This document shows positions 1-9,633 of a stretch of 64,000 bases of DNA, piece by piece. The position numbers and the translations under genes were made by a program. The stretch is from Blastocatellia bacterium AA13 (GTDB lineage Bacteria; Acidobacteriota; Blastocatellia; UBA7656). The notes below the pieces were generated by a model. It saw only the letters and a program-made list of their open reading frames with translations, was not told where the DNA came from and did no database searches. Each line of letters begins with the position of its first letter. Position 1 is the first letter of the stretch. Where the stretch lies: the NCBI GenBank assembly GCA_003222245.1, contig QHVH01000015.1, positions 20,033-84,032 of the forward strand. The letters are read 5' to 3'.

Positions 1-1
1 G

Positions 2-2314
2 GAGCTCACTCGGTGGATGTCGGACTACTATTACGCTTCGTGGGGAGAATGCCTGAAGGCGGCTCTGCCCGCGGGAGCGGCGGATGCCAACGAGACGCTA
101 ATCTCCGTGACAGATCTGGGATCAGCAGCACTCGCCCATCCTGACGAAGTAAAGCTAACGAACTCAAAGAACCGGGTACTTCAAGCGATCTCGCGGTCCG
201 GTGCTACGGATCTCGCCCAAATCGAGCAGAGCCTTTCACGCCTGAAACCGGCTACCGTAGCGGCTTTGGTTCGCGATCTGGAAAAATCAGGCTTCGTCCA
301 GGTCATCAGGCGGGCAGGCGAGAGCCGCCTTGTTCCCAGGCTCCAGAAGGCCGTCAGACTATCGGATGCATGGAGAATGCGGCCCGATTGGGCGACTGAT
401 CGTCGCCCGGACGGTGATGGTGCAGAACACGAAAAAGAATCGCATCCCCGGAGTAGAATTACGGATTCGTCGGGCCGCACGGACCATGCGTTCAGCGAAC
501 CGCGGAAACGAGTGATTGAGGAACTCTTGTCCGGAGAAGAGAGCATCGGCTTCACCGACTTACTGGAACGAGCCGATGTTTCCGCATCGGTCATAGCGAC
601 TCTCGAGAAGAGAGGGATCGTCGAAGTCTTTGCGCGCGAGGTCAGGCGAGACCCGCTCGCTCACATCCCGGAAACTCCAGCGCAAGCCGTCCACTTGAAT
701 GACGAGCAGCAGATCGCTGTAGATCAGATCGCCGCCGACATTCAGGGCCATACTTATTCCACATTCCTCATCCACGGCGTAACCGGCAGCGGGAAAACTG
801 AGATTTATGTGCGAGCAATGCATCAAGCACTGGAGCACGGGCGAACCGCGCTCATGCTCGTGCCTGAAATATCCCTGACACCAGTTCTGTCGCGAAGGCT
901 GCGCGCGCAATTCGGCGAGCAACTCGCGCTCTTTCACTCGAGCCTGTCGGACGGAGAACGGCGAGACGAATGGCGCAGGATCAGGGACGGCGACGCGCGA
1001 GTCGTGATCGGTACCCGTTCGGCCGTGTTCGCGCCTTTGAATAATATCGGCGTGATTGTAGTAGACGAGGAACACGATTCATCCTACAAGCAAGAAGAGA
1101 CTCCTCGTTACAGCGGGCGCGATACCGCGATAGTCCGGGCGGCGCGGTCGGGCGCGGTCTGTATTCTCGGCTCGGCGACTCCCTCCATCGAGTCGTACTA
1201 CAACGCTCATTCCGGCAAGTACAAGTACATCAGGCTGAATTCACGGTTCGGGGGACGGTCGCTTGCTACGGTCGAGACGATTGATATGCGCGAAGTATTC
1301 AAGCGCCACGGCAGACAGCAGACATTTTCAGAGGAGCTGAGGACCGCGATAGAAAGCACCTTCTCGCGGGGAGAACAGATGATGATTCTGCTCAACCGGC
1401 GAGGCTTTTCGTCGTTTCTGTTGTGCAGATCCTGCGGTCTCTCGATCCACTGTGTGAACTGCGACGTGACGCTCACCTATCACAAATATAACGCGAGCCT
1501 GCAATGTCACTACTGCAACTACATTGCCCGGCCTCCGGAGGCGTGTCCCGCGTGCGGCGGCCAATACATTCACTACGTGGGCGAAGGAACTGAGCAGTTG
1601 GAAGAACGGCTCAGGGAGATGTATCCGTTGATGCGGATCGCGCGGCTTGATCGAGATGTCGCGCGGCGCCGCGGCGGCTACGAGCACGTGTTGATGGAGT
1701 TCGAAGCAGGCGGAATCGACCTCCTCGTCGGGACGCAAATGATCTCAAAGGGTCACGACTTTCCCAATGTGACGCTTGTTGGAGTGATCTCGGTCGACAT
1801 CGGGCTCTCGCTGCCTGACTTTCGATCGGCGGAGCGTACATTCCAATTGCTGACTCAGGTAGCCGGACGCGCCGGACGAGGAGATCGGCCCGGACGCGTG
1901 ATCATACAGACTTATCATCCGGAGCACTACGCGCTGCTGGCGGCGAAAGGGCAGGACTACGAACAGTTCTACAAGCGCGAAATCGAATTCAGGCGAACCA
2001 TGCATTATCCGCCGTTCGCGGCGCTGATAAACGTAGGCGTACACGACAAAGACCGGCAGCGCGCGGCCGACACCGCGGGCGAGATTGCCCGCAACCTGCG
2101 GGAAACGGCGCGCGCTTCGAGTGCGCGCGTGCTCGGTCCTGCCCCCGCGCCTCTCGCGAGGCTGAAGGGAGAATACCGGTTTCAAGTGTTGATCAAAGCG
2201 GGAAGCCGCACGCACGCGCGGGAAGCGCTCGACCACGCGATGGAGCGAGCGGAGTCGTCAGGCCGCAATCTCCGCTCGATCCTGGTGGAGGTCGATCCAT
2301 TGAGCCTGATGTGA
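2..2314 (+). CDS. priA: Primosomal protein N' (replication restart helicase PriA), 5' end outside window
   Basis: PriA is the 3'-5' helicase that recognises stalled forks and reloads the replisome. The reading frame is already open at base 2 (E-L-T-R-W before the first Met at 17). That stretch matches the conserved DYY...GE..KAALP region inside PriA, so the first 90 or so residues lie left of the window and the Met at 17 is not the start. Numbered from that Met, Walker A GVTGSGKT is at about 254-261 and the DEEH box follows. Eight Cys in four CxxC pairs (CRSC, CVNC, CHYC, CPAC) form the two zinc sites of the helicase insertion. The C-terminal helicase motifs GTQMISKGHDFP and QVAGRAGR are intact. 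No neighbour shares its pathway except radC and xseA far away. The call is secure; only the true start is unknown. Confidence 0.96.
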   Translation, partial: ELTRWMSDYYYASWGECLKAALPAGAADANETLISVTDLGSAALAHPDEVKLTNSKNRVLQAISRSGATDLAQIEQSLSRLKPATVAALVRDLEKSGFVQVIRRAGESRLVPRLQKAVRLSDAWRMRPDWATDRRPDGDGAEHEKESHPRSRITDSSGRTDHAFSEPRKRVIEELLSGEESIGFTDLLERADVSASVIATLEKRGIVEVFAREVRRDPLAHIPETPAQAVHLNDEQQIAVDQIAADIQGHTYSTFLIHGVTGSGKTEIYVRAMHQALEHGRTALMLVPEISLTPVLSRRLRAQFGEQLALFHSSLSDGERRDEWRRIRDGDARVVIGTRSAVFAPLNNIGVIVVDEEHDSSYKQEETPRYSGRDTAIVRAARSGAVCILGSATPSIESYYNAHSGKYKYIRLNSRFGGRSLATVETIDMREVFKRHGRQQTFSEELRTAIESTFSRGEQMMILLNRRGFSSFLLCRSCGLSIHCVNCDVTLTYHKYNASLQCHYCNYIARPPEACPACGGQYIHYVGEGTEQLEERLREMYPLMRIARLDRDVARRRGGYEHVLMEFEAGGIDLLVGTQMISKGHDFPNVTLVGVISVDIGLSLPDFRSAERTFQLLTQVAGRAGRGDRPGRVIIQTYHPEHYALLAAKGQDYEQFYKREIEFRRTMHYPPFAALINVGVHDKDRQRAADTAGEIARNLRETARASSARVLGPAPAPLARLKGEYRFQVLIKAGSRTHAREALDHAMERAESSGRNLRSILVEVDPLSLM

Positions 2315-2454
2315 AGCGGCTCTTGGCTAAGTAAAATCGCGGAGCTTCCTGGAGCTGCTGAGGCTTGCATGAACAAAGGTGATTTGTAAATATCGCTGCT
2401 CGCGAGGGTGTCAAAAAGCTAGCGCTATGATCTGTCCTGTGAGGAGGAATTGAG

Positions 2455-3357
2455 ATGATCTCCATGAAGAGAAGTGTTCGACTTGCGCTTTCAGCGTCGG
2501 TGTTCGCGTTCGCTCTTTTGTTTCAGCCGGTCTTCAGCCAGAACAAGAAGCTGACCATCGACGAGCTTGTTGCTCGCCATCTCGATTCGATCGGTAAAGC
2601 AGAAGCTCGCGCGGCGGTCGCTTCGCGAGGCGTCAACGGACCGGTGCAGATGGCAAGCCGCATCGGCAGGACCGCCAATCTCGAAGGGAAATGTGTTCTG
2701 GTCTCTTCCGGATCAAAGATGCGATTTAGCTTGAGATTTTCGAGCCAGAGTTATCCGGGTGAACAGTTGGCGTTTGACGGAACGAAGAGCTCTACCGGTA
2801 TTTCTCCGAGCGGCCAGAGATCGGCGCTTTGCGCGCTTCTGAATCGCGAGGATTTGCCGCTGAAGGAGGGGCTCATCGGCGGCGTTCTTTCCACTGCCTG
2901 GCCCCTGCTGAGACTCGCGCAGCAGCAGCCCAAACTGGACTATCGCGGAATGACAAAGGTCGACGGACGGCAACTTCACGAGGTGAGTTATCGCCAGAAG
3001 AAGGGCACGACCGAGATGAGAGTCTCGCTTTATTTCGAGCCTGAGACTTTCAGGCACCTCCGCACCAAGTATCAGATGGAAGGCGCTCCGGAAATGGGGT
3101 CCGGCGTTAATACTCAAGGAACGAGAGGCGGACGTGATTCGGGCGAGCTCGGCGGAGACAGCCGCTATGAAATCATCGAGGTCTTCGACGATTTCAAAGT
3201 CGTTGATGGACTCACGCTTCCTCACAAATACAAAATGCAACTGAGTATTCAAACCGCGAACTCGTCGATAATCTATGATTGGTCCCTGGCGGTCGAACAG
3301 CTCTCGCACAAGGAGTCTTTCGAAGACCAGATCTTCAAGATAGGCGCAGGGATGTAA
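2455..3357 (+). CDS. Secreted protein of unknown function
   Basis: I do not recognise a named family. The N-terminus has a basic start (MISMKRSVR), a hydrophobic core of about 18 residues, and a likely signal peptidase I site after VFSQ near residue 29, so the product should be exported. The mature part (about 270 residues) starts with a short helix, TIDELVARHLDSIGKAEA. This is a pattern seen in acidobacterial secreted proteins that resemble periplasmic outer-membrane lipoprotein carriers. Beta-rich segments follow, such as the one around FEVFDDFKVVDGLTLPHKY-like text near residue 245. GAGGAGG lies about 8 bases before the ATG at 2455; an internal ATG at 2464 is the alternative start. It ends 20 bases before the histidine kinase, so co-transcription is possible. 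The LolA/LppX-like fold is inference only. Confidence 0.8.
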   Translation: MISMKRSVRLALSASVFAFALLFQPVFSQNKKLTIDELVARHLDSIGKAEARAAVASRGVNGPVQMASRIGRTANLEGKCVLVSSGSKMRFSLRFSSQSYPGEQLAFDGTKSSTGISPSGQRSALCALLNREDLPLKEGLIGGVLSTAWPLLRLAQQQPKLDYRGMTKVDGRQLHEVSYRQKKGTTEMRVSLYFEPETFRHLRTKYQMEGAPEMGSGVNTQGTRGGRDSGELGGDSRYEIIEVFDDFKVVDGLTLPHKYKMQLSIQTANSSIIYDWSLAVEQLSHKESFEDQIFKIGAGM

Positions 3358-3377
3358 TGAGATAGCTCCCAACAGCT

Positions 3378-5645
3378 ATGCCAAGGGTATCAAGTTTTGA
3401 TCAAAGCGCCGTCTCGGCCCTGCTCGGCGGCGACGGCGTTCTGGCGATAACTCTAGACACGGAGGGCCGGATCCTTCGATGCAACGCCGCTTTTGAACAT
3501 GCCGCCGCGGGTCTTGGCGACGGGTTCGTTGGGCGAAGCTTCGCGGAGCTGTTGGCTTCGGCGGGGTCCGTTAAACAGCTAGAGTCAATCCTTCTCGGTT
3601 CCGGCGATACGAGCGCCCGTTTTAGAAGCGGTCTCGCGGTCGACGGCTCCGAACGCGAATTTCTGTGGAAAGCTTCCCGCATCGTAAAGAGCAAGCAAGA
3701 AGCCGCCTGGGCGGTGCTAGGCGTGGAGATCACCGATCTCGTTAAGATCGAGACCACCCTCGAAGAATCGCTGGAGCGGCATGCAAGCATACTGGCATCC
3801 GCGATGGATGCGATCATCAGCATCGATAGCGAGCAGCGCATTACGATTTTCAATGCGGCGGCTGAAAAAATGTTCCTTTGCAAGGCGGAAGAGGCCTTAG
3901 GCAAACCGGTGAGCCGGTTTATTCCACATCGATTTCGCGGCGTTCACGAAGGGCACATCAATGCGTTTGGCGAGGCGAACGTCACTGCTAGAACCATGGG
4001 CTCGCTCGGCTCGCTCTGGGGTCTGCGGTCAAACGGCGAAGAGTTCCAGATCGAGGCATCGATATCACAGACCGGCAGCGGCGCGGGCAAGCTCTATACG
4101 GTAATCATTCGCGATATCTCGCTCCGCATTCAGAGCGAAGAGCGGTTGCGAGAACAAGCCGCGCTGCTGAATCACGCCCAGGAAGCCATCCTGGTGCGCG
4201 ACCTCGATCATCGGCTCCTGTTTTGGAATAAAGGCGCGGAGCGCCTCTACGGCTGGAACGCGGAGGAGGTGCTTGGCAGAAAATCAACTGAAATATTCCG
4301 TTACGAGGAGACAGCGCGTTTCGCCGAAGCCGTCGACCAGGTGCTTAAGACAGGGGAATGGTCGGGCGAGCTGACTCAGCATACCAGGGACGGCAAAAGG
4401 GTATTCGTTGAAGGGCGATGGACCCTGGTTCGCGACGACGCCGGCCTTCCCAAATCCGTCCTTGTAATCAACACCGATATCAGCGAACGAAAGAAGCTCG
4501 AAGCCCAGTTCTTACGCGCGCAGCGCATGGAGAGCATCGGAACCCTTGCGGGCGGAATCGCTCACGATCTAAACAACGTTCTCGCGCCGATCATCATGGC
4601 GATGAACCTGCTCAGGCTGCGTTTCAAGGATGAAGAAAGCCAGCGTGTATTGTCGGTATTGCAGACTAATGCGGAGCGCGGCGCCGACATGGTTAAACAG
4701 GTGCTCTCCTTTGCGCGCGGTATAGAGGGTGAGCGCATATCGCTTCAGCCTAAACACCTCATCAGGGAAATCGTCAAGATTCTGAAGGATACACTTCCAA
4801 AATCGATCGAGATAAAATTCTTTATACCGGATACGGTGTGGCCCGTCCTTGGCGATGCGACGCAGTTGCATCAGGTTCTGATGAATCTCTCGGTAAACGC
4901 GCGGGATGCCATGCCCTCGGGGGGCGAGCTGAGGATCGAGGTTGAGAACACGGCGGTCGACGAGAACTATGCGCAGACGCAGTTCGATGCGCGGCCGGGC
5001 AACTTCGTACTCATTAATGTGACTGACACCGGCGGCGGAATCGCTCCTGAGATCATCAACAATATCTTCGATCCCTTCTTTACCACGAAGGACTTTGGCA
5101 AGGGAACCGGTCTTGGATTGTCCACCGTTCTGGGAATAGTAAAAAGCCACGGCGGTTTTGTTACCGTCTACAGCGAATTTGGCAGAGGCACCGCCTTTAA
5201 GGTATACCTTCCTGCCGATCCCGCAGCGACCGCGGCGCAGGTTAAGGCCGAACAGGAAAGCATCCGGTTTGGCAACGGCGAGCTTATTTTAATCGTCGAC
5301 GACGAAGCCGCAATACGAGACATCACGCGCGGAACCCTCGAGGCATATGGATATAGAGCTATTACGGCCAGCGACGGCACGGAAGCTATAGCCGCCTATG
5401 CCCAGAAACGCGATGAGATCAGGATCGTATTGACGGATATGATGATGCCCTTTCTGGACGGCCCTGCCACTATTCGCGCGCTTCAGAAAATGAATCCGAA
5501 CGTGCGCGTAATCGCCGCGAGCGGGCTTGCCGACAATGAAAAGCTGGTAGACGCATCCAAGACCGGCGTCCAGGCATTTCTAACCAAGCCCTTCAACGCG
5601 GACCAGTTGCTCAGAACCATAGCTGACGTGTTGGATCGCCAATAG
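3378..5645 (+). CDS. Hybrid sensor histidine kinase, three PAS domains plus receiver
   Basis: This is a cytoplasmic sensor kinase that would autophosphorylate on His and pass phosphate to its own C-terminal receiver Asp. Three PAS-like regions are visible at about 10-115, 135-250 and 262-375. The third ends in the [11 protein letters not shown] linker typical of PAS-to-kinase junctions. The phosphoacceptor motif GGIAHDLNN is near residue 392. The ATPase N box is [12 protein letters not shown], and the G boxes are DTGGGIAPE and GTGLGLSTV. The receiver (about 635-755) has the acidic pair in IVDDEAA, phospho-Asp in LTDMMMPF, and Lys in LTKPF. No transmembrane segment is seen, so the signal is probably internal. 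No HTH output gene is adjacent, and the downstream partner is unknown. The architecture is certain; the signal is not. Confidence 0.93.
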   Translation: MPRVSSFDQSAVSALLGGDGVLAITLDTEGRILRCNAAFEHAAAGLGDGFVGRSFAELLASAGSVKQLESILLGSGDTSARFRSGLAVDGSEREFLWKASRIVKSKQEAAWAVLGVEITDLVKIETTLEESLERHASILASAMDAIISIDSEQRITIFNAAAEKMFLCKAEEALGKPVSRFIPHRFRGVHEGHINAFGEANVTARTMGSLGSLWGLRSNGEEFQIEASISQTGSGAGKLYTVIIRDISLRIQSEERLREQAALLNHAQEAILVRDLDHRLLFWNKGAERLYGWNAEEVLGRKSTEIFRYEETARFAEAVDQVLKTGEWSGELTQHTRDGKRVFVEGRWTLVRDDAGLPKSVLVINTDISERKKLEAQFLRAQRMESIGTLAGGIAHDLNNVLAPIIMAMNLLRLRFKDEESQRVLSVLQTNAERGADMVKQVLSFARGIEGERISLQPKHLIREIVKILKDTLPKSIEIKFFIPDTVWPVLGDATQLHQVLMNLSVNARDAMPSGGELRIEVENTAVDENYAQTQFDARPGNFVLINVTDTGGGIAPEIINNIFDPFFTTKDFGKGTGLGLSTVLGIVKSHGGFVTVYSEFGRGTAFKVYLPADPAATAAQVKAEQESIRFGNGELILIVDDEAAIRDITRGTLEAYGYRAITASDGTEAIAAYAQKRDEIRIVLTDMMMPFLDGPATIRALQKMNPNVRVIAASGLADNEKLVDASKTGVQAFLTKPFNADQLLRTIADVLDRQ

Positions 5646-5839
5646 ATCAATCTCGAAGTTCTCGATGGGAACTTATTTCCACCGGCGGTGTCTAATCTTC
5701 TGAATCCAGTCACCTCGCTTGTCATCGAGTTAGAAAATTAATTGAGCAACCTGGAGCCTGACCGCCGACTTTCCGGGAAAGGACTGTCCGCTTCGTGCGC
5801 GGGTAGGGCTCTCCGTGGTCACGGTATGGAGGCGCTCTT

Positions 5840-6613
5840 ATGTTTGAACATCTAGTGGAATCGAACACCCATAAAAAGAAAAGCAGCAGAATGCGTTATT
5901 TTTTGATCACGGCGCTTTTTTGGCTCGCGGGACTATCGGGACTAATCGCGGGCGGTGTGCTTGCGTACGATGCTCGTCTTGACGGACAGCTCGATGTGTT
6001 AACCAGACTGGTTGCGCCGCTGCCGCCCGTTCGGCTTGGAACCGAAGCCCCGCCCGCAAGCCATCAAAGGGCCGCGGCTGCTCCGTCGCCGTGGACCAAT
6101 CCTCCAAGGACTCCGCCGACAAGAATTCCTGATACACCTCAGCTCCCTCAGACCAACGTCGACGTTTCTAATCCGGGGTCAATCGGCCGCGGAGGCAGTG
6201 GTCCTTTCATAGCAGGGGACCCGAACGGCGTTCCGTTCGGAATCGTTCCCGCGGCCAACATCGAACCTGCTCCTCAGCCAAGGACTGCGTCTAAGCCTAT
6301 CTCCGAAGAGACGCCGGCCCAAGTTCGCCAAATCAGAGTTTCAACAGGCCCGTTGCAGGGACAGGCGTCGAGAAAGGTCGAACCAGCTTACCCGACAATG
6401 GCAAAGATGGTTCACGTCGAAGGAGCGGTCAGCGTAGAAGTGCTCATCGATGAGCGCGGAAATGTCGTGTCCGCCAGGGCTCTGTCCGGCCATCCACTGT
6501 TGAGAGAGGCCGCCGCAGCCGCTGCGCGTGGTTGGAAATGGAATCCCACGACTTTGAATGGTATCGCGGTCCAGGTAGTTGGGTCGATCACCTTCAACTT
6601 CACGCTCCGGTGA
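5840..6613 (+). CDS. TonB family protein (energy-transducing C-terminal domain)
   Basis: TonB-family proteins link inner-membrane proton motive force to outer-membrane transporters. A single transmembrane helix lies at about 20-43 (LITALFWLAGLSGLIAGGV), after a short basic cytoplasmic tail. A Pro/Ala-rich periplasmic linker spans 60-160, and a C-terminal TonB domain starts near 172 (KVEPAYPTMAKMVHVEGAV) and runs to the end. The YP...G.V.V...D..G.V......G...L..AA...W.W.P pattern is complete. GGAGG stands about 8 bases before the ATG. No exbB, exbD or TonB-dependent receptor is in the window, so its partners are elsewhere. It could instead be a TonB-like envelope protein not tied to receptors. 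Confidence 0.88.
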   Translation: MFEHLVESNTHKKKSSRMRYFLITALFWLAGLSGLIAGGVLAYDARLDGQLDVLTRLVAPLPPVRLGTEAPPASHQRAAAAPSPWTNPPRTPPTRIPDTPQLPQTNVDVSNPGSIGRGGSGPFIAGDPNGVPFGIVPAANIEPAPQPRTASKPISEETPAQVRQIRVSTGPLQGQASRKVEPAYPTMAKMVHVEGAVSVEVLIDERGNVVSARALSGHPLLREAAAAAARGWKWNPTTLNGIAVQVVGSITFNFTLR

Positions 6614-6684
6614 TCGAGTGAATATCACAATGCTCGTGCGAATTCATTATGACGGACGAAGAATACCCAGCGCTGAAGCAAACT

Positions 6685-6709
6685 GTAGGGGCGGGCAAGG
6701 GCCCGCCCT
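6685..6709. repeat. Dispersed GC-rich palindrome, copy 1
   Basis: The segment gtaggggcgggcaagg followed by gcccgccct is an inverted repeat (GGGCGGGC / GCCCGCCC with a short AAG-type loop). A near copy with the same AGGGGCGGGCAAGG core lies in another intergenic gap at 61241-61266. Both sit between genes, as expected of REP-like or miniature palindromic elements. Confidence 0.6.
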
Positions 6710-6783
6710 CTCAAAGCAAGACGCTCTTTTGATTAACGAGGAGTTCGATTTTTAGATGAGTTCGAGTTGACCAAGCCCTGCCT

Positions 6784-7209
6784 ATGTCTCATGCTGACCC
6801 GGTGTTCGGCCGCCGGAAACCGGTAGTAATAATCCCGCCTGATCTCAGGGGGAGATTGGAATCAGCCAGACTTGATCTGCTGGCCTTGTTCCGCGCCCTG
6901 GATCAAATGGATTTAACTCCTCTGGAAATCCCTCAGCGGCTGCTGCAACAACTGTTTGAATTAGATGCCGACTATGCGGAGGCCCTTTGGGGTTTGGATC
7001 AACCTGAAGGATCTCTGGATCTGCGTGCGATGCTGCGTGATACCCTCGCTGCTCTTGAACAACTGCCAAACGCTACGGCACGCTTTCGAAAGAATCTTCC
7101 CCAACGCGCCCATCCAGTATTGCTCAAGCTCGAGCCAGCTACTCGAAAGTCACTCAACCCGGCTGAAGCCTACAATATGATTCCCGGCAGAGAACCCCAA
7201 AACGGTTAA
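6784..7209 (+). CDS. Hypothetical protein, 141 residues
   Basis: I do not recognise this protein. It is leucine-rich and mainly helical by appearance (LLALFRALDQMD, LPQRLLQQLFELDADY), has no signal peptide or membrane segment, and ends in a polar tail. The first 20 residues hold a basic stretch and the sequence VVIIPPDLRG. No clear ribosome site precedes the ATG at 6784. Its codon pattern resembles the neighbours and the frame is uninterrupted over 426 bases, which favours a real gene. The downstream gene is on the opposite strand and converges on it with a gap of only 17 bases. No function is proposed. Confidence 0.6.
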   Translation: MSHADPVFGRRKPVVIIPPDLRGRLESARLDLLALFRALDQMDLTPLEIPQRLLQQLFELDADYAEALWGLDQPEGSLDLRAMLRDTLAALEQLPNATARFRKNLPQRAHPVLLKLEPATRKSLNPAEAYNMIPGREPQNG

Positions 7210-7226
7210 GCACCCTACCGCGCGCC

Positions 7227-8228
7227 TTATTGTTCTTCAATGCAATCAAGGACGTCTTGCAGAATCACTTCGGCTATCGAGTTTCGAGATGAGGCAGAGG
7301 CGGAAATGATCTCCCTGCCGCTCTCGGTTCTGAATACCGCAAGTTTTGACGAGCCGTTAACGCGAAAGAAGGGCGACTCCGGCGGAATAAGCTTCGGAGC
7401 TACGCTGACTCTGATCCTGCCTTGCCAGATGCGGGCACGGCCCACAAGCCGCACTACTCGGCCGCTTGATCGCGCCGCCGCGATCAACGGCTCGGTTCCA
7501 GAGCCGATCCCAATGCGAGAGACCTCTGCAAGTCGAGTTTGAGCGCTCATCAGTGTCTTCGCCAGAATGAGGATCTTGCAGGCGGCATCCCAGCCGTCGA
7601 CGTCGAGCGATGGATCGGGTTCCGCAATTCCGTCCGCCTGCGCGCCCGCAAGAGCGTATTCGAATCGCATCGACCGTTCGAGCATTGCGCTCAGGATGTG
7701 ATTAGTAGTCCCGTTCAGCACGCCTCGAATCTCGACCATGCGTTCGCCCTTAATCTCCTCGGGAAGCGCGACACCGGTCGTGCCCGTGAACCGCAATCGA
7801 GAACCGCTCGCGCGCGCCGCTTCCGCAAGCGATTCGAATCCATGTACCAATGGTCCCTTATCGACGGTAACAACGTTCAGTCCGCGAAGCAGCGCGCGCC
7901 GCAGCAAATCGAGGGCGGGCTGACCGTCTTCAATGTTAGTTGGAAGCAACTCTATTAAAGTAGACACACCGGCGGATCTGATCTGCTCTATGAAATGTGA
8001 GGGATCGCGGATTGAGGCGTCCTCGTCAAACTCCCGAAGCCGGCCGGAAGAAAGCTTGTGCTTCATCACGGCGGTCAGCCGCTCCGGTGTCCGGAGCAAC
8101 AGGCCGCCGGTCGAATCGGCAACGGCGCGCACTTCTATATGCGGTCGGTCAACACGCGAGGCAATATAGTCGATAAACGCCCTCGCGACGTTCCCCAATC
8201 CCAATAGAGCAATGCCGATCGGTTCCAT
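7227..8228 (-). CDS. Homoserine dehydrogenase, short form without ACT domain
   Basis: It would reduce aspartate semialdehyde to homoserine with NAD(P)H, on the way to threonine and methionine. The N-terminus has the Rossmann pattern GIALLGLGNVARAF. The family motif GVLNGTTNHIL is at 170-179, and the catalytic acidic stretch EPDPSLDVDGWDAACK (203-218) includes the conserved Asp and Lys. The usual ANKGP segment appears as VDKGPL (122-127). At 333 residues it stops after the catalytic domain and lacks the 100-residue C-terminal ACT regulatory domain of many bacterial enzymes. It should therefore be less subject to threonine feedback. No thrB, thrC or lysC is adjacent. Family assignment is firm; the exact physiological substrate is inferred. 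Confidence 0.87.
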   Translation of the reverse strand: MEPIGIALLGLGNVARAFIDYIASRVDRPHIEVRAVADSTGGLLLRTPERLTAVMKHKLSSGRLREFDEDASIRDPSHFIEQIRSAGVSTLIELLPTNIEDGQPALDLLRRALLRGLNVVTVDKGPLVHGFESLAEAARASGSRLRFTGTTGVALPEEIKGERMVEIRGVLNGTTNHILSAMLERSMRFEYALAGAQADGIAEPDPSLDVDGWDAACKILILAKTLMSAQTRLAEVSRIGIGSGTEPLIAAARSSGRVVRLVGRARIWQGRIRVSVAPKLIPPESPFFRVNGSSKLAVFRTESGREIISASASSRNSIAEVILQDVLDCIEEQ

Positions 8229-8257
8229 TCCAGTTAGCTCAACTCCATTCCGGTTGT

Positions 8258-9244
8258 CTAGCTCAATGCCTCCGAAGGCAGAAGGGCTCGGATATCCCGA
8301 ACCACTCGTGCAACATCCTTCTGATCTCCAAGGGCCATCATGAAGAACCTGTAGCCGTTGTGAAAGCAGACCAGCCCATTGCCAAACAGCCAGATACTGG
8401 CGAGCGCCGGATTGCCGCCGAGAACCAGACTTATAGGAAAGCCGGTGACGGCGGCTCCCGTGAACGCCTCATACAGAAGCCCTGCTCCGGCAGCGATGCT
8501 GAATGCACCCAGAAGCGGCGCGCCTACGTATTTGGCGACGTCGCGCTCGAATTGAACGCGGCTGCGTTGCGACTCGTCGAGATTTCCCGACTCAATCAGA
8601 TTTTCCTGCTGCTTCAGGTGTGTTTCGTATTTCTCGGACAGCTTTCGGAGGCCGTATGGCACTATGGCCGAATGGAAGAGCCAATTCCCGGCGCCGCCGG
8701 CCCCGAGAAGCGTGACGTCCAGCGATGAGAAGGAAGCGCCGGCTCGAACTCCAGCCACGAATGCGAGCGAGACGATCGCTGCTTTGCCGGGGTTTTTCTT
8801 TGTCCATTCCTGCGCGCTGGCAACGGCGCTAAGCACCGACGCCGGAAGCCTGACCGCGGAAGCGCCGGCTCGAGCCGCATCGCTGGCGGCCCCGTAGTAT
8901 CGCTTAGCGTCGCCGAATAGGTCTCCCGTTTTCGATTTGACGTCCCCGGCCATCTGTTCGGCTTTTTCGGTCACTCCGGAATGGCGAATGGTTTCTTTTG
9001 CGGCGTCCGCTGTTCGTCGCGCGGCCTCTTTGACGCCGTCGGTTACGCCGTGTTCACGATTGAGCCGCGAGGCCTCTTCTCGGGCGGCCTCAAAGGTTGA
9101 TTCGGCTGCGCGGGCTCCCTTTTTTACAGCCTGCTCCGCGGTTCGGGCCCCCTGTTTGAGTTTGGATCGTATTGCGTACTTCTCATCCATGTCTTGGGCG
9201 GCTTGCTCGGCCCGTCGTCGCAATTCATCGAGTTTGCTAGGCAT
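8258..9244 (-). CDS. Helical-repeat membrane protein of unknown function
   Basis: Residues 1-120 are an Ala/Lys/Glu-rich amphipathic helical region (AEQAVKKGARAAESTFEAAR, VKEAARRTADAAKETIRH, and similar). It resembles the 11-residue periodicity of late-embryogenesis-abundant and apolipoprotein-like proteins. The second half has hydrophobic segments near 150-165, 178-200, 242-265 and 270-300. One stretch, WTKKNPGKAAIVSLAFVAG, resembles the membrane-anchoring region of the YqjD/ElaB ribosome-associated proteins. GGGAGAC lies 7-8 bases before the ATG. It is divergent from the exosortase-substrate gene across a 450-base gap. A stress or membrane-shielding role is inference from composition; no named family is claimed. 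Confidence 0.72.
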   Translation of the reverse strand: MPSKLDELRRRAEQAAQDMDEKYAIRSKLKQGARTAEQAVKKGARAAESTFEAAREEASRLNREHGVTDGVKEAARRTADAAKETIRHSGVTEKAEQMAGDVKSKTGDLFGDAKRYYGAASDAARAGASAVRLPASVLSAVASAQEWTKKNPGKAAIVSLAFVAGVRAGASFSSLDVTLLGAGGAGNWLFHSAIVPYGLRKLSEKYETHLKQQENLIESGNLDESQRSRVQFERDVAKYVGAPLLGAFSIAAGAGLLYEAFTGAAVTGFPISLVLGGNPALASIWLFGNGLVCFHNGYRFFMMALGDQKDVARVVRDIRALLPSEALS

Positions 9245-9392
9245 GATTTGTCTCCCAGGCGAAATAGAAGTTCGGAAGCTTCATCGTACTCGGCTGTGTG
9301 AGCTGCTGTCACTTCCGGTAGATACGCCTCGGGAAAGACTCGGGTTCCTGGCAGGAATCGACGACGGCGCAGCCTGAATACAATGCAGCGAT

Positions 9393-9412
9393 ATTGGCCG
9401 CAATTGGCCGCA
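9393..9412. repeat. Tandem 10-base repeat upstream of promoter
   Basis: ATTGGCCGCA occurs twice head to tail, ending 7 bases before the -35 element of the candidate promoter at 9420. The spacing of one helical turn per copy is what a cooperative activator site would show. No regulator is identified. Confidence 0.45.
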
Positions 9413-9419
9413 AATCTTG

Positions 9420-9448
9420 TTGAATAGTTATTGACAGCGTGGTATATT
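9420..9448 (+). promoter_or_regulatory. Candidate sigma-70 promoter for the CHRD/IPTL gene
   Basis: TTGAAT at 9420-9425, a 17-base spacer, then TATATT at 9443-9448 (5 of 6 matches to the -10 consensus). Transcription would start near 9455, about 245 bases before the ATG at 9699. A TTGACA at 9431 is closer but has no -10 at correct distance. Confidence 0.45.
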
Positions 9449-9536
9449 GCGGTGCCTTAGTGATGTTCAATCAGTTTAGGGCAATAAATCAGGCAATTTT
9501 CGCTTCATCTTAGCAGTACAAATTGAAGTAAGTTTG

Positions 9537-9633
9537 AAGGGCACAGCAGGGTCTTGGGGGCACGCCAGCAAAGACTTTTGAGCGCTCCTTACGGGGCAAC
9601 TACTCTCAAGCAAGCTCGCCTCCAGCAGCCCTT
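9537..9633 (+). ncRNA. Possible structured leader RNA (three-stem junction)
   Basis: The leader can close with AAGGGC (9537-9542) against GCCCTT (9628-9633). Inside this, GTCTT (9551-9555) can pair with AAGAC (9571-9575) and TTGAG (9578-9582) with CTCAA (9605-9609). The latter encloses GCTCC-TTAC-GGGGC (9584-9597). Together these make a multi-stem domain of about 97 bases between promoter and ribosome site, the layout of a riboswitch or protein-binding leader. It does not match a class I know, and stem pairing was judged by eye only. Confidence 0.3.

Noticed and set aside
9431..9436. Perfect TTGACA as a promoter -35 box
   Set aside because: The TATATT at 9443 is only 6 bases away, too close; the TTGAAT at 9420 gives the correct 17-base spacing.
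9537..9633. Cyclic di-GMP (GEMM) riboswitch
   Set aside because: A CAGCAAAGAC segment resembles part of the motif, but the required GNRA loop, receptor helix and conserved purines could not be placed.
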